DNA of 62,436 nt from an uncultured Eubacteriales bacterium. Lineage in GTDB: Bacteria > Bacillota > Clostridia > Oscillospirales > Oscillospiraceae. The DNA is taken from contig OMTF01000033.1 in NCBI GenBank assembly GCA_900313925.1, forward strand, positions 1 to 62,436, read 5' to 3'. Under the pieces are notes generated by a model that saw only the letters and a list, made by a program, of their open reading frames with translations, did no database searches and was not told the DNA's origin. A program made the translations under genes and the position numbers. This document shows positions 41,435 to 50,605 of this stretch, in pieces (position 1 is the first letter of the stretch; each line of letters begins with the position of its first letter).

Positions 41435-41783
41435 ACTCCCAGAGTCCCTTCTAAAAATATGGAACCGCAGTGCTCCACGGAAATTTCAAATCTTTTTTTA
41501 TTATAATTTTCAAAAGGAAAAAAGTCCACGAAAAGCACATATCTGCGCATTGAGACTCCGCTTATTCAAAAATACGCAAGCCAAGTGAAGTATTTAAAAG
41601 CGGTCGCAGCAGCCGACAGGCAAAGAGTTCTGCATCATGGCAAATTCCTTCCTGCTGCAATCCCTCATACAGGTAAAAAGCTTTTACTTCCTTCACACCT
41701 GTCTGCAGTGCAATGATTGATCCTGCCTTTGGCATAATGCTTTGTTTGCAAAGTATTTGAAACTACGGTGTCGACTTTGATTA
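41435..41783. other. Intergenic region
   Basis: About 350 AT-rich bases including the dehydrogenase promoter. No gene seen. Confidence 0.4.
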
Positions 41784-42152
41784 TCAGGGATTTTTCCCTG
41801 GGGTACACTTCAGGATCCGTCCGATACATGGCGGAGACCTACGATAAGAAATTGCGGAAAGAGAAGTCCTTGCAATAAAAAGAAAGCCTGCTGCGGCACA
41901 TGAGCAGTGGCTTTTCCGATCCCGTTCCTTCCGGCGCAGGCTGTGTTTTCGCCCGTTATAGCACTCTTCTGCCGGCCTGAGGCGGTTAATACCCATCATG
42001 CGTGTACGGGCTCCGAGAGAAACGCCAGCAATCAGACGCCCCGTCGAAAAAAGCACCCACCGTTCGTATTGGTGGATGCATAATTCTTCGTATAAGTTCG
42101 ATGCAGAGTGCGGTACTAAAATACTATTCCTTTCTTTGCCGCCTAGTGACAT
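41784..42152 (-). CDS. Doubtful small gene, possibly frameshifted
   Basis: A 122-residue open frame with a good ribosome site (AAAGGAGCCGTT before ATG) only 18 bases after the stop of the preceding gene, so it was probably translated at some time. The first half (SLGGKERNSILVPHSASNLYEELC...) reads like protein; the second half is Arg/Ser/Cys-rich and looks out of frame. In another frame that half contains GRNGIGKAT, reminiscent of a Walker A, which may be chance. No family assigned. Confidence 0.3.
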   Translation of the reverse strand: MSLGGKERNSILVPHSASNLYEELCIHQYERWVLFSTGRLIAGVSLGARTRMMGINRLRPAEECYNGRKHSLRRKERDRKSHCSCAAAGFLFIARTSLSAISYRRSPPCIGRILKCTPGKNP

Positions 42153-42170
42153 AACGGCTCCTTTAATAAA

Positions 42171-42455
42171 TCAGGCGACGGAAGCGTCGCTGCGGATGCT
42201 GTCAGGAATAGCAGGCATATTGTCCGGGTACTTTACGGGAGCGGGCACAACCAATAAGCCGAGGCACAATTCTTCAGCCGGATCCACATACCCTTCGATA
42301 TCCTGAAATTCCGTCTTCAGGTTCAGATGCAGCAGGCCATCTGTCCCTTTGCTGCACTTTGCATAGGTTACTTCCTCGGTACGAATATTTGCTTCTTTGC
42401 AGATAATCTGAAGCGCCTTCTGCGCTGACAAGTCGGAACGAATGTTTGTAATCAT
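42171..42455 (-). CDS. Small soluble protein, unknown
   Basis: A 94-residue protein with a strong ribosome site (AAAGGAG) and regular alpha/beta pattern (LSAQKALQIICKEANIRTEEVTYAKC; LHLNLKTEFQDIEGYVDPAEELCLGLLVV). No membrane segment and no family recognised. It is first in a short minus-strand unit with the doubtful gene at 41784. Confidence 0.5.
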   Translation of the reverse strand: MITNIRSDLSAQKALQIICKEANIRTEEVTYAKCSKGTDGLLHLNLKTEFQDIEGYVDPAEELCLGLLVVPAPVKYPDNMPAIPDSIRSDASVA

Positions 42456-42494
42456 TGTAAAATCTCCTTTCTTTAATGGCCGGTTCGGCCCCCC

Positions 42495-42518
42495 CTGCCG
42501 GCGGGGGGTTGCCGGCAG
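42495..42518. repeat. GC-rich hairpin
   Basis: CTGCCGGC and GCCGGCAG flank a GGGGGGTT loop about 40 bases upstream of the small gene starting at 42455. No T tract on either strand. It may be a leader structure or a degraded terminator. Confidence 0.4.
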
Positions 42519-42778
42519 GCGGAGTTTCAGTTTCGTGCAAAAATTTATTCTGCATCGATTCCGAAAAATTCTCCCCGTGAAGACAAAGTGTCCTGAAAAC
42601 CCAGCACTTTTCTTATTAGGGATACAGGCAGGCAGAATAGGGATTGGTGGTTATTTCTGTGTTCTGCTTGACTGTTGCCTATATCGTAGAGCGAAATTTT
42701 AAACAAATTATGAGGAATTTTATAAACAATTTGTGACAACTCTCTAAGAAATTTATGAGAAACAGTGCATATTGTTGA

Positions 42779-43263
42779 GAAACATTTAACAGAAGTATCA
42801 AAATAAGAGCAGCTTGCTGTATAAATATTCTGTGCAGCCGTTACCGCTGTTTCGACAGCGTCAATGATGTGCTTTACTGGCAGTGCGACATCCACTATAA
42901 AGAAGTGATGCGCGTATATCTGGAAAGGATCCCGGCGCGTGAGGATCCCTACGATTTTCTTCGCTATTTCTTCGGTTATTGGATGAAGGCTGAAAACAGA
43001 AGAATTCTCGAGCAGCTGATTAATATTGGGCACTTTGACATTATTTTTAATGCCACTATGAAAGTTCGCTGATTATTCGGCAGGCGGTTCCTGAGAAACT
43101 GGAAAACCCCGACGGCTGCCGGTATTACATGTCCGGGCTGATAGGGGCTTTCGTGGGGTTTCTTATTACATGGATTTAGGAGGAAAAGCAGCTTTCCGTG
43201 GACCAGTTTATTGGGATGCTGAAATCAATCAAGTTTGAGGATTCCGGGAAAATATTCCAGTAG
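42779..43263 (+). pseudogene. Decayed TetR-family regulator
   Basis: Plus-strand codons from 42779 to 43072 read ...HYKEVMRVYLERIPAREDPYDFLRYFFGYWMKAENRRILEQLINIGHFDIIFNA, a TetR C-terminal ligand domain. A frameshift near 43070 moves homology to the next frame: PEKLENPDGCRYYMSGLIGAFVGFLITWI, an in-frame TAG at 43177-43179, then QLSVDQFIGMLKSIKF and a TAG at 43261. The YYMSGLIGAFVGFLITW block is the usual final helix pair of TetR regulators. The N-terminal helix-turn-helix is unrecognisable and preceded by stops. Confidence 0.75.
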
Positions 43264-43405
43264 CCGCCGTCCGGTAAGCCGCCCTCCGGAACACACTGTG
43301 CAGAACCTGCTGTCTCTCCGAAAAAGGTCTGATGGCAAAAAAGCTGCGGAAAGGCACGGATTTCGCCAAAACACACCTCCGGAAAATTTTCTGGCAGCAT
43401 TTCTG

Positions 43406-43855
43406 TCAGTGATTGTAGGGATCCTTTGTCATCTGGATATACCGAAGCTGCCGATATCCCTTTTTCTCGTAGACATGCCGGGCGCGCAGATTGTCTTCTT
43501 CCAGTTCAAGCCGGTAGCGGACCGCCGTGTAACGGTTTTCCATAAAGTCCAGAAAACGCCCGCCCAGCCCGAGATTGCGGTATTCAGGCTTGAGGTAAAG
43601 ATCCTCCAGCCATATGCTCCGACCGCCGCAGTCTGTAGTATAGCCCTGCGACACCATGGCATAGCCGGCAAGCACCGCTCCATCCTCAAAAACGTAGCCG
43701 TCCACCATCGGGTCTGCTCCGATGCAGTCCTGCACATCCTGAGCAAGAACCGAATGCGGTGTATCCGTAATTACAGCGGGGGAAGCATAGAAGGCGTCCA
43801 TCATGCGGAGCACTTCGCTTATATCTCCCGCTTCCATTTTTCTTATTATTACCAA
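43406..43855 (-). CDS. GNAT-family N-acetyltransferase
   Basis: A 149-residue acetyltransferase. The acetyl-CoA motif is PEYRNLGLGGRFLDFME (about 95-111), and the C-terminal ARHVYEKKGYRQLRYIQM is the usual final motif. WLEDLYLKPEYR before it is typical of the PaiA/diamine-type subgroup, so the acceptor may be a polyamine or amine; this is inference. The TTG start at 43855 follows GAGGAG. Confidence 0.87.
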   Translation of the reverse strand: MVIIRKMEAGDISEVLRMMDAFYASPAVITDTPHSVLAQDVQDCIGADPMVDGYVFEDGAVLAGYAMVSQGYTTDCGGRSIWLEDLYLKPEYRNLGLGGRFLDFMENRYTAVRYRLELEEDNLRARHVYEKKGYRQLRYIQMTKDPYNH

Positions 43856-43903
43856 TTTTTTCTCCTCTTCCGCTTGATCCGCAGCGGAGTGGCGGACAGC
43901 GGT

Positions 43904-44623
43904 CTAGTTTCTTTCTCCATAGGTTTTGCTGAGTTCCGGCAGTATCTGCGGCAGCCTCGCAAGCTCGATATACGCATGCTCCGCGGTTCCCCGAACCAAG
44001 TCCTCCGTAAGAAGTCGCCGCCGCAGAACCGGTGTCAGGCGACACCCGAGCCAAAAGCGGACTACCGCATGCATTCCCTTCTCTTCTTTAAGGAACAGAT
44101 ACATTCCCTCCGAATGAGAAAGTGCACCCCGGTAAAGCCCTATGCGGCAGCCAAGCGTCAGAGCAAGCCGCGGTATTCGCAGTGCTTCCCTGGAAAGTCC
44201 GTATGCCGTGGGCGGTACGAACTCTATCTTCAGCGGCATCAGGTGCTGTCCAAAGCTTTCCACCGTATACAGCGTCAGCGAATCCGATTTCTTTCCGCGG
44301 AGCAGTTCTGCCGCCGGCTGCGAAACATCGGCATGGGCGCCCGGATACCAGCCGCGAAAGAAATCATCCCTCTTTGGAAAGGTTCGGAGCCACCACCGGA
44401 GAAGTTCCGGATTCAGTCCGGGCAGAGGGCAGGAGAACGCCAACAACCAGCTGTCATCCGGGAACCGCCGGTAGCCCGTTTCCGTCTGCAGTTCCGGCTG
44501 CGTCAGGACGCAGTCGCGTCTGGAAAAGTCTGTAAGGGAAATCAGGCTTGCCGCCTCCATATTTCGGATAAATTCATCCGGTAAGGGCGGCAAGGGCATA
44601 TCCTTAAGCTGCTGAATCTCCAT
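43904..44623 (-). CDS. PhlG-like (DAPG hydrolase family) protein
   Basis: About 239 residues. The phrase LLRWWLRTFPKRDDFFRGWYPGAHADVS (about 75-103) followed by HLMPLKIEFVPPTAYGLS and GMYLFLKEEKGMHAVVRFWLG resembles the PhlG family, which cleaves a C-C bond in acetylated phloroglucinols using a zinc site of His and Glu residues. Several His are present (GAHADVS, GQHLMPL, GMHAVV). The similarity is of layout and short motifs, so the substrate is open. I prefer the ATG at 44623 after GGGGAG over the one at 44668. Confidence 0.6.
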   Translation of the reverse strand: MEIQQLKDMPLPPLPDEFIRNMEAASLISLTDFSRRDCVLTQPELQTETGYRRFPDDSWLLAFSCPLPGLNPELLRWWLRTFPKRDDFFRGWYPGAHADVSQPAAELLRGKKSDSLTLYTVESFGQHLMPLKIEFVPPTAYGLSREALRIPRLALTLGCRIGLYRGALSHSEGMYLFLKEEKGMHAVVRFWLGCRLTPVLRRRLLTEDLVRGTAEHAYIELARLPQILPELSKTYGERN

Positions 44624-44894
44624 ACACTCCCCTTCCCGGCTGTTCCCAGTGCGTTTTCTTTTCGGCATCCCGCACTATACAGAGCAAAGAAGCCACCGTG
44701 CATCCATCCGTTCCTTTTTCCTTTTCTAAGTATAGTCCAGAATCCCGCGATAAACAAATGAAGCCGGCTGAAGAGAATATTTTCCGTCTGGAGCTGCGTT
44801 AGAGAAAAATTGTTGAGGAGTTTTTATAAGTAGGTAAATAGACAGACGGCGCCCGGCGCCCCCAAAATAATAGAAATAGAGATCACCGCTGTTT

Positions 44895-44923
44895 TTGCAC
44901 ATCGTTTCGATATCGGATATAAT
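44895..44923 (+). promoter_or_regulatory. Sigma-A promoter of the second CWB2 gene
   Basis: TTGCAC (44895-44900), 17 bases, TATAAT (44918-44923), 41 bases before the ATG. Confidence 0.85.
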
Positions 44924-44963
44924 CTTAAAAAGAGAATTTTTGTAAGAAAGGAATGGTGCTTTA

Positions 44964-47570
44964 ATGATAACGCATAAAAGCGCAAATCGGTTTCTGGCAA
45001 TGATCCTGTCTTTGCTGCTGGTGTTTACGCTAATGACGGTTCTGCCGGGCTCAGGCCGTAAAGCATATGCGGATGGATCCGTCGACACCTGGGACGGAAC
45101 GGCGGATACCAGCTGGTACGACGCGGGCAATCCGAAGACAAGCTATGAGATTACAACGGCAGAACAGCTGGCGGGATTAGCCAAGATCGAAAATGAGACG
45201 AATAACAATTTCAAAGGGGTAACGTTCACCCTGAAAAATGATCTGGATCTTGCCGGACATCCGTGGACTCCCATCGGAACGGACGACTATTACAGCTACT
45301 TCGCGGGGACCTTTGACGGCGGATACCATGTCATCCGCAACCTTACGATCAACAACACCGCAGTGTCCGCCGCTCTTGGGCTGTTTGGTACTGTCGGAAA
45401 TTATAGTACCGGAAGCGACGAGCCCGTTTACTATACGGGCACGGTGCAAAATCTGAAAGTGCTGGACGCCAACATCACAACCAGCGGCGGGGATGGCTGG
45501 GTCGGGATCCTGACCGGCTTTGCCCAGATGGCCGTGATCGAAAATTGCGCGACCAGTGGGAAGATCACTACAAATCACACCGTCAATTATGGAGACCTGG
45601 TCGGCGGTCTGGCTGGGCTGTGCTGGTATAAGACCGTCATCCGCGGCTGCTATTCGACTGCGGAATTATCCTGCACCGATCCTTCTGCCGACGCCGATTC
45701 TCCTGACTCGGTTGGCGGCCTGGTCGGGCAGTGGGAGGCTTCGGCAGCAGGTGCGGCGATCACGGACTGCTGGTTCGGCGGATCGGTCAAATCAAATTTT
45801 AACAATGGGGTCATCACCGGTCTTCTCGGCATTCACCTGGATTACGAAAGTGAGCATTGGATGCACCCGGCGGTCACCATCAAGAACTGCCTGATTGTCC
45901 CGAAGGACATGACTTCCGTTGCTCCGGACAATATCCTCTGGGGTGCCTATGCCTTTTTCTACGACGTGAGCAATTGCTGGTGGCCGGCGGAACCTGCCGA
46001 CCGTCTCGCGATCGTCGACCTTGATGCGGATCCGCAGCCGGATCAGTCGGGCTTTGGCACGGCATCTTCTGATTTTCTCGATCCTCAGGTCCTGCAGGAT
46101 CTTCAGACAAATCAGGCGGAGGGCGTTCAGTGGGTCGCGGGGAAGGAACATCCGACCTTCATCTGGGATACCAATAATGCAGTCTACACCGTCACACTGG
46201 ACCCGAACGGCGGAACCGCCGGCACCGGATCCGTGATGGCTTGCAATAATGAGGATATGCCGGCTGTCGAGACGCTGCCAACTTGTGAGGGATATACATT
46301 TGACGGCTATTACGATGCACAGACGGGAGGCACGCAGTACTACAGCGCAGACGGCACAAGCGCAAAGAAGTTCGACAAAGGCTCCGACACAACCTTGTAC
46401 GCGCATTGGTCTCCGGTCGATTACAGCATTACCTACAATTTGGACGGCGGTGCAAACTCCCCCGCCAATCCGTCATCCTACAATATTGAAAGCGAAGACA
46501 TCACGCTGGCAGATCCGACAAAGCCCGGAAAAGCCTTTGCCGGCTGGTATGATAACGCGGACTTCAGCGGCAGTCCGGTGACAACGATCGCAAAAGGGAG
46601 CATGGGAGACCGGACATTTTATGCAAAATGGAGTGCGTCCCTCATTCGAATCTACGGAAATACCCGGTATGAAACGGCACAGAAGATTGCCGATTCGCCG
46701 GAATTGAACGAATGGCGCAGTGCGGACGGCAAATTTGAGTCCGTCATCGTCGCTGCCGGTTTGGATTTTCCGGACGCTGTTGCGGGAAGCGCTCTGGCAG
46801 TTAAGGAAAAAGCACCGATTCTTCTGGTCAACAGCAATGATATCAGTGCGACGGTTGAATATATCCGCAATAATGTTGCGGAGGATGGACACGTCTATAT
46901 TCTCGGCGGGACGGGCGCCGTGCCCGTGTCATTCGAAACAGCTATGGACAGTCTTTCTCAGACAATAGAAGTAACAAGGCTGGGCGGCTTAAATCGTTAT
47001 GAAACGGATCTGCAGATTCTGGATCAGCTCGAAGTCCAGGACGGAGACGAGATCATCGTTGCAACAGGCATGGACTATGCAGACAGTCTTTCTGCCAGCT
47101 CAACCGGTAAGCCCATTCTTATCGTCGGAAATCAGCTTACCGACACGCAGAAGGCGTTCTTTGCCTCGCATCAAAGCAGCAGCGTTGTTATCGTTGGCGG
47201 TACAGGTGCTGTAAACGAGACTGTGGAAAAGGAGATTGCTTCCTATGTCGGAGTTTCCAATATTACCCGAAAAGGAGGCGCGAACCGTTATGAGACATCC
47301 GCACTCGTTGCAGAATACTTCACTCCCAATGCGACTCGCGCGGTTCTCGCCTATGGCCTTAACTTCCCGGACGGTCTTTGCGGCGGACCTATTGCTTATA
47401 TGACTGACTCCCCGCTGATCCTTGTAACCGATGCAGCAAACGCACAGGCTATGGAATACATGAATAAGCATGAAATCCATAACGGCATCACCATCGGCGG
47501 TCCGGCGCTCATCTCGGATGCTACGGTCCATTCGATTTTTGAAAACGACAGTGAAATTTTAGTTCGTTAA
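44964..47570 (+). CDS. Secreted protein with InlB-type repeats and three CWB2 repeats
   Basis: An 868-residue surface protein. A signal peptide (about 1-37) precedes a beta-helical region of GLUG-like character (about 50-400; TTAEQLAGLAKIENETNNNF, GTFDGGYHVIRNLTI, VGGLVGQWE). Two InlB/Flg_new repeats follow (about 410-555; YTVTLDPNGGTAGTG, YSITYNLDGGANSPANP), then three CWB2 repeats (about 557-868; RIYGNTRYETA, RLGGLNRYETD, RKGGANRYETS). The GLUG plus InlB-repeat set is common in clostridial adhesins. The final CWB2 repeat (AVLAYGLNFPDGLCGGPIAY) is nearly identical to that of the protein at 9427-11544. Own promoter and terminator. Confidence 0.88.
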   Translation: MITHKSANRFLAMILSLLLVFTLMTVLPGSGRKAYADGSVDTWDGTADTSWYDAGNPKTSYEITTAEQLAGLAKIENETNNNFKGVTFTLKNDLDLAGHPWTPIGTDDYYSYFAGTFDGGYHVIRNLTINNTAVSAALGLFGTVGNYSTGSDEPVYYTGTVQNLKVLDANITTSGGDGWVGILTGFAQMAVIENCATSGKITTNHTVNYGDLVGGLAGLCWYKTVIRGCYSTAELSCTDPSADADSPDSVGGLVGQWEASAAGAAITDCWFGGSVKSNFNNGVITGLLGIHLDYESEHWMHPAVTIKNCLIVPKDMTSVAPDNILWGAYAFFYDVSNCWWPAEPADRLAIVDLDADPQPDQSGFGTASSDFLDPQVLQDLQTNQAEGVQWVAGKEHPTFIWDTNNAVYTVTLDPNGGTAGTGSVMACNNEDMPAVETLPTCEGYTFDGYYDAQTGGTQYYSADGTSAKKFDKGSDTTLYAHWSPVDYSITYNLDGGANSPANPSSYNIESEDITLADPTKPGKAFAGWYDNADFSGSPVTTIAKGSMGDRTFYAKWSASLIRIYGNTRYETAQKIADSPELNEWRSADGKFESVIVAAGLDFPDAVAGSALAVKEKAPILLVNSNDISATVEYIRNNVAEDGHVYILGGTGAVPVSFETAMDSLSQTIEVTRLGGLNRYETDLQILDQLEVQDGDEIIVATGMDYADSLSASSTGKPILIVGNQLTDTQKAFFASHQSSSVVIVGGTGAVNETVEKEIASYVGVSNITRKGGANRYETSALVAEYFTPNATRAVLAYGLNFPDGLCGGPIAYMTDSPLILVTDAANAQAMEYMNKHEIHNGITIGGPALISDATVHSIFENDSEILVR

Positions 47571-47599
47571 GAGCAGAAGCTTTACGTTCAGCAAAACGG

Positions 47600-47638
47600 A
47601 AATAACAGGAACCGGAGCAAATCCGGTTCCTGTTATTT
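47600..47638 (+). terminator. Terminator of the second CWB2 gene
   Basis: AAATAACAGGAACCGG pairs perfectly with CCGGTTCCTGTTATTT around a seven-base loop; a short T-rich tail follows. Confidence 0.88.
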
Positions 47639-47853
47639 ATAGCTGCCGGCAAAATCTTCCCGCGGAAGAACCCGAAACCGGCGGCGATTCTGCACTTTTT
47701 TCGTTAAACCGGAAAAATCCGGAGGCGGGGGCTTGTCATTCCCTTCCTGTTGCGGTATAGTCAGTCACGCTGGAACCTGGCTTCCGGCATCCGGCGGCGG
47801 GAGATATTCCCTGCCGCCGAATTTGTGTTTTATTCTTTTTGGAGGCTTTCGCG

Positions 47854-49257
47854 GTGAAAACGAAAGAGAATACCATAGAGGAAAACAGAGAGGCTTCCCT
47901 GCAGGGCACCCGACAGGACTTTACCAGCGGCCCGATTGCAGGGCCTCTGGTTCGGTTCGCGCTGCCCGTACTGCTGGCACTTGTTCTGCAGGCCCTTTAC
48001 GGTGCCGTGGACTTATGGGTTGTCGGCAAGTTTGCCAGTTCCGCGGACGTATCTGCCGTTTCCACCGGCTCGCAGCTTACTTCGATGATTGCGAATGTAA
48101 CGGCTTCTCTCTGCATGGGCTGCACCATTCTGCTGGGGATTCAGATTGGGCAGGGCCGCGGGGAAGACGGCGGCATTACCATCGGGGCAAGCATTTACCT
48201 GTTCGGCATTATCGGTCTGGCCGTATCCGTCGCTGTTGCCTGCCTCGCTTCTCCGCTTGCCCGCCTTCTGCAGGCACCGGAAGAGGCTTTTGCCGGCACT
48301 GTCGCTTATCTGCGCATCTGCGGAGGAGGAACCGTTGTCATTGCCGCCTATAATATCTTAGGGTCTATTTTCCGCGGCATCGGGGACTCCAAAACGCCGC
48401 TGGTTACCGTTGCCATTGCCTGCGCTTTCAATATAGCGGGCGATCTTCTGAACGTCGCGGTATTCCATATGGGTGCCGCCGGCGCCGCCGTAGCCACCGT
48501 TTTCGCCCAGGCGATCAGCGTTCTGATATCCGTCCGTATCATCCGGCGTCAGCCGCTTCCCTTCCTGTTTACGCGCTCCATGGTACGCTCGAACCCTCCC
48601 GTCATGCGGAGAGTCTTCTCCCTGGGCTTTCCTCTTGGGCTTTCGGATTTTCTGGTCGGCGTCTCCTTCCTTGTAATTCTCGCCATCGTCAACTCCCTCG
48701 GGCTTATCGCTTCGGCGGGCGTCGGCGTAGCGGAAAAGGTCTGCGCTTTTATAATGCTGGTTCCTTCCTCTTTTATGCAGTCTCTGGCCTCGGTCGTCTC
48801 CCAGAATTACGGAGCTAAGAAATATGATCGGTGCAGGAAGGCACTGCGCAGCGCAATCTCGCTTTCCTTTACATTCGGCGTTGTCATGTTTTATTTCAAC
48901 TATTTCCATGGAATCCTCGCCGCTTCCGTTTTCTCTCAGGATCCGGCGGTTCTGTATGCTGCCGCGGAATATCTGCGCGCCTACGCAATTGACTGCCTGT
49001 TTACCGCGTTTCTCTTCTGCTTTATCGGGTATTTCAATGGCATTGGCATGACACGCTTTGTCATGATACAAGGCTTGATCGGTGCTTTTGCCGTGCGTAT
49101 ACCGGTTTCAATTCTCATGCGGAATCTGTACCCGGAGTCTCTGTTCCGCATCGCACTGGCCACTCCCTGTTCCAGCGTGGTACAGATTCTTCTCTGCCTG
49201 TTTGCCATGCTATACGCCCGGCGAAAGGTTCTGACCGTCCCGTCGGAGACTCTGTAA
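47854..49257 (+). CDS. MATE-family efflux transporter
   Basis: A 467-residue, twelve-segment MATE transporter. GPIAGPLVRFALPVLLALVLQALYGAVDLWVVGKFASSADVSAVSTGSQLT is the family N-terminus, and the second half repeats the pattern (NSLGLIASAGVGVAEKVCAFIMLVPSSF). It is not a recent duplicate of the exporter at 552-1880. The GTG at 47854 follows GGAGG; an in-frame TTG five codons earlier overlaps the ribosome site. It faces the conjugative module across only 12 bases and may be cargo of that element. Confidence 0.9.
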   Translation: MKTKENTIEENREASLQGTRQDFTSGPIAGPLVRFALPVLLALVLQALYGAVDLWVVGKFASSADVSAVSTGSQLTSMIANVTASLCMGCTILLGIQIGQGRGEDGGITIGASIYLFGIIGLAVSVAVACLASPLARLLQAPEEAFAGTVAYLRICGGGTVVIAAYNILGSIFRGIGDSKTPLVTVAIACAFNIAGDLLNVAVFHMGAAGAAVATVFAQAISVLISVRIIRRQPLPFLFTRSMVRSNPPVMRRVFSLGFPLGLSDFLVGVSFLVILAIVNSLGLIASAGVGVAEKVCAFIMLVPSSFMQSLASVVSQNYGAKKYDRCRKALRSAISLSFTFGVVMFYFNYFHGILAASVFSQDPAVLYAAAEYLRAYAIDCLFTAFLFCFIGYFNGIGMTRFVMIQGLIGAFAVRIPVSILMRNLYPESLFRIALATPCSSVVQILLCLFAMLYARRKVLTVPSETL

Positions 49258-49269
49258 TTCCGGCATTTT

Positions 49270-50382
49270 TCATGGATACGCCGGGCATCCCCAGCCCAGA
49301 ATTCGGCCGTCCAGCGTGTAGGTCCGCCGGCAGACACAGTCCGAAGAGTTCCCTTCAATCGTCTGCACTGTACTTCCCGTGCACCGCTCTGTCAGGCCTA
49401 CATGGTCCGGGCTCTGATCCCCGTCCCAGTCAAAAAAGCAGATAGCCCCGGGAGGCGGTCCCGCAGGATCCCGAGGATGCCATTGTCCATGGGCACAAAA
49501 CCATTCCTGAAGCGATTCGCATCCGGCCGTTCTCGGAAACCGGCCCGCCTGCACAAGTCCGCAGGCGTCGGCGCACCAGCTGAGAAACATGACGCACCAG
49601 TCCCCGTCCGGAATTCCATACCATTCCCCATACCGCGTGGTTCCATCCGCGGCTTCCGCCGTGCCCAGTTCTCCGGCAGCGCAGGAAAGCATCGCAGCCG
49701 CTCCGCCGGCAGTATCGGCAAGCCCTGCCAGAGGATAATACTGCAGCACCGCCGCACAGTAGCCGGGATTTCCATACACGGATACTCCCTGCTTCCGTTT
49801 CTGCTCCCGGGAAAAAAGTTCCGCGTTTTCCAGGGTATAGCCGCCGTCCCGAGCGATCGCCCAGGCGATGTACCCGTTCCCATAGTTATAGCCCTGCAGC
49901 GCAAGACGGATGCGCTCCAGATCGGACGGACTCTGTACGCCGGCAGCCTGCAGGCTGTCTGCAAGGTAGTGTACGCCGCAGTCGATGGAATACGCCGGAT
50001 CGGCTATACCGTCCGGATACTCTGTATTGTAGGGGCAGGCGGAAGCCTGCATCGGATCGGTGCCTTCCCCGCCGGATTCCGCCGCCATCACGGCCAGCAG
50101 AAGGTCCGTGTAGGAGGCGATCCGATACTTCGCCGCCGCGGCATGAACCGTCGGACGCCAGCGCTCCACGGCGGCGCTCCCGGTCCGCTCCGCCGGATTT
50201 CCTGGCAGAAGTGTCCGCACGGCTCCCGCCGCCATGCTGCTGAGCAGGACCGCTCCGCAGGCAAAAACGGCGGCGGCTGCCTGTGCAAGACTGCGTCCGA
50301 CGCTCCGCCTTCGACGAAACCAGGCCGCCGATCGCGCCGATACGGCTTCCGGTTCCGCATCGCGCCGTTTCACTGTTCGCAT
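49270..50382 (-). CDS. Conjugation-associated lysozyme/CHAP wall hydrolase
   Basis: About 370 residues from the ATG at 50382 (site GGAAGG); an open frame reaches 50616 through low-complexity Arg/Ala codons. A membrane/signal helix (about 32-55) is followed by a lysozyme-like domain with the catalytic Glu in LAVMAAESGGEGTDPMQAS and SIDCGVHYLADSL. A C-terminal CHAP domain has Cys in DWCVMFLSWCADACG and His in SPDHVGLTE. Bifunctional CwlT-like hydrolases of this layout open peptidoglycan for the mating channel in Gram-positive ICEs. It directly follows virB4, as in other ICEs. Confidence 0.87.
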   Translation of the reverse strand: MRTVKRRDAEPEAVSARSAAWFRRRRSVGRSLAQAAAAVFACGAVLLSSMAAGAVRTLLPGNPAERTGSAAVERWRPTVHAAAAKYRIASYTDLLLAVMAAESGGEGTDPMQASACPYNTEYPDGIADPAYSIDCGVHYLADSLQAAGVQSPSDLERIRLALQGYNYGNGYIAWAIARDGGYTLENAELFSREQKRKQGVSVYGNPGYCAAVLQYYPLAGLADTAGGAAAMLSCAAGELGTAEAADGTTRYGEWYGIPDGDWCVMFLSWCADACGLVQAGRFPRTAGCESLQEWFCAHGQWHPRDPAGPPPGAICFFDWDGDQSPDHVGLTERCTGSTVQTIEGNSSDCVCRRTYTLDGRILGWGCPAYP

Positions 50383-50605
50383 TTTGCCTTCCGCCCTTCG
50401 TGCCCGGTGTTGTTCTCTGCCCCACGGAAAGCCCGCAGAGGGGGATGCATTCCCCGCTCCGCTTCCTGCCGCTGCCGCAGTTTCGGAATCCGGCTGTCCG
50501 CGGGGCAGCCGTCTTTGAAAGGTTAAGCTCTGCCGCGGCGCTGCAAGCACCGGTCCGGTTTGCTGCAAAGGCAGTCGCTGCCGGCTTCTCCGCGGACAGG
50601 CCGAT

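Noticed and set aside
41784-42000. Walker A-like GRNGIGKAT in an alternative minus-strand frame, suggesting an ABC ATPase remnant
   Set aside because: No Q-loop, signature or Walker B follows, so the match could be chance.
42545-43033. Minus-strand open frame of 162 codons
   Set aside because: It overlaps the TetR remnant, whose plus-strand codons are clearly family-like; no ribosome site on the minus strand.
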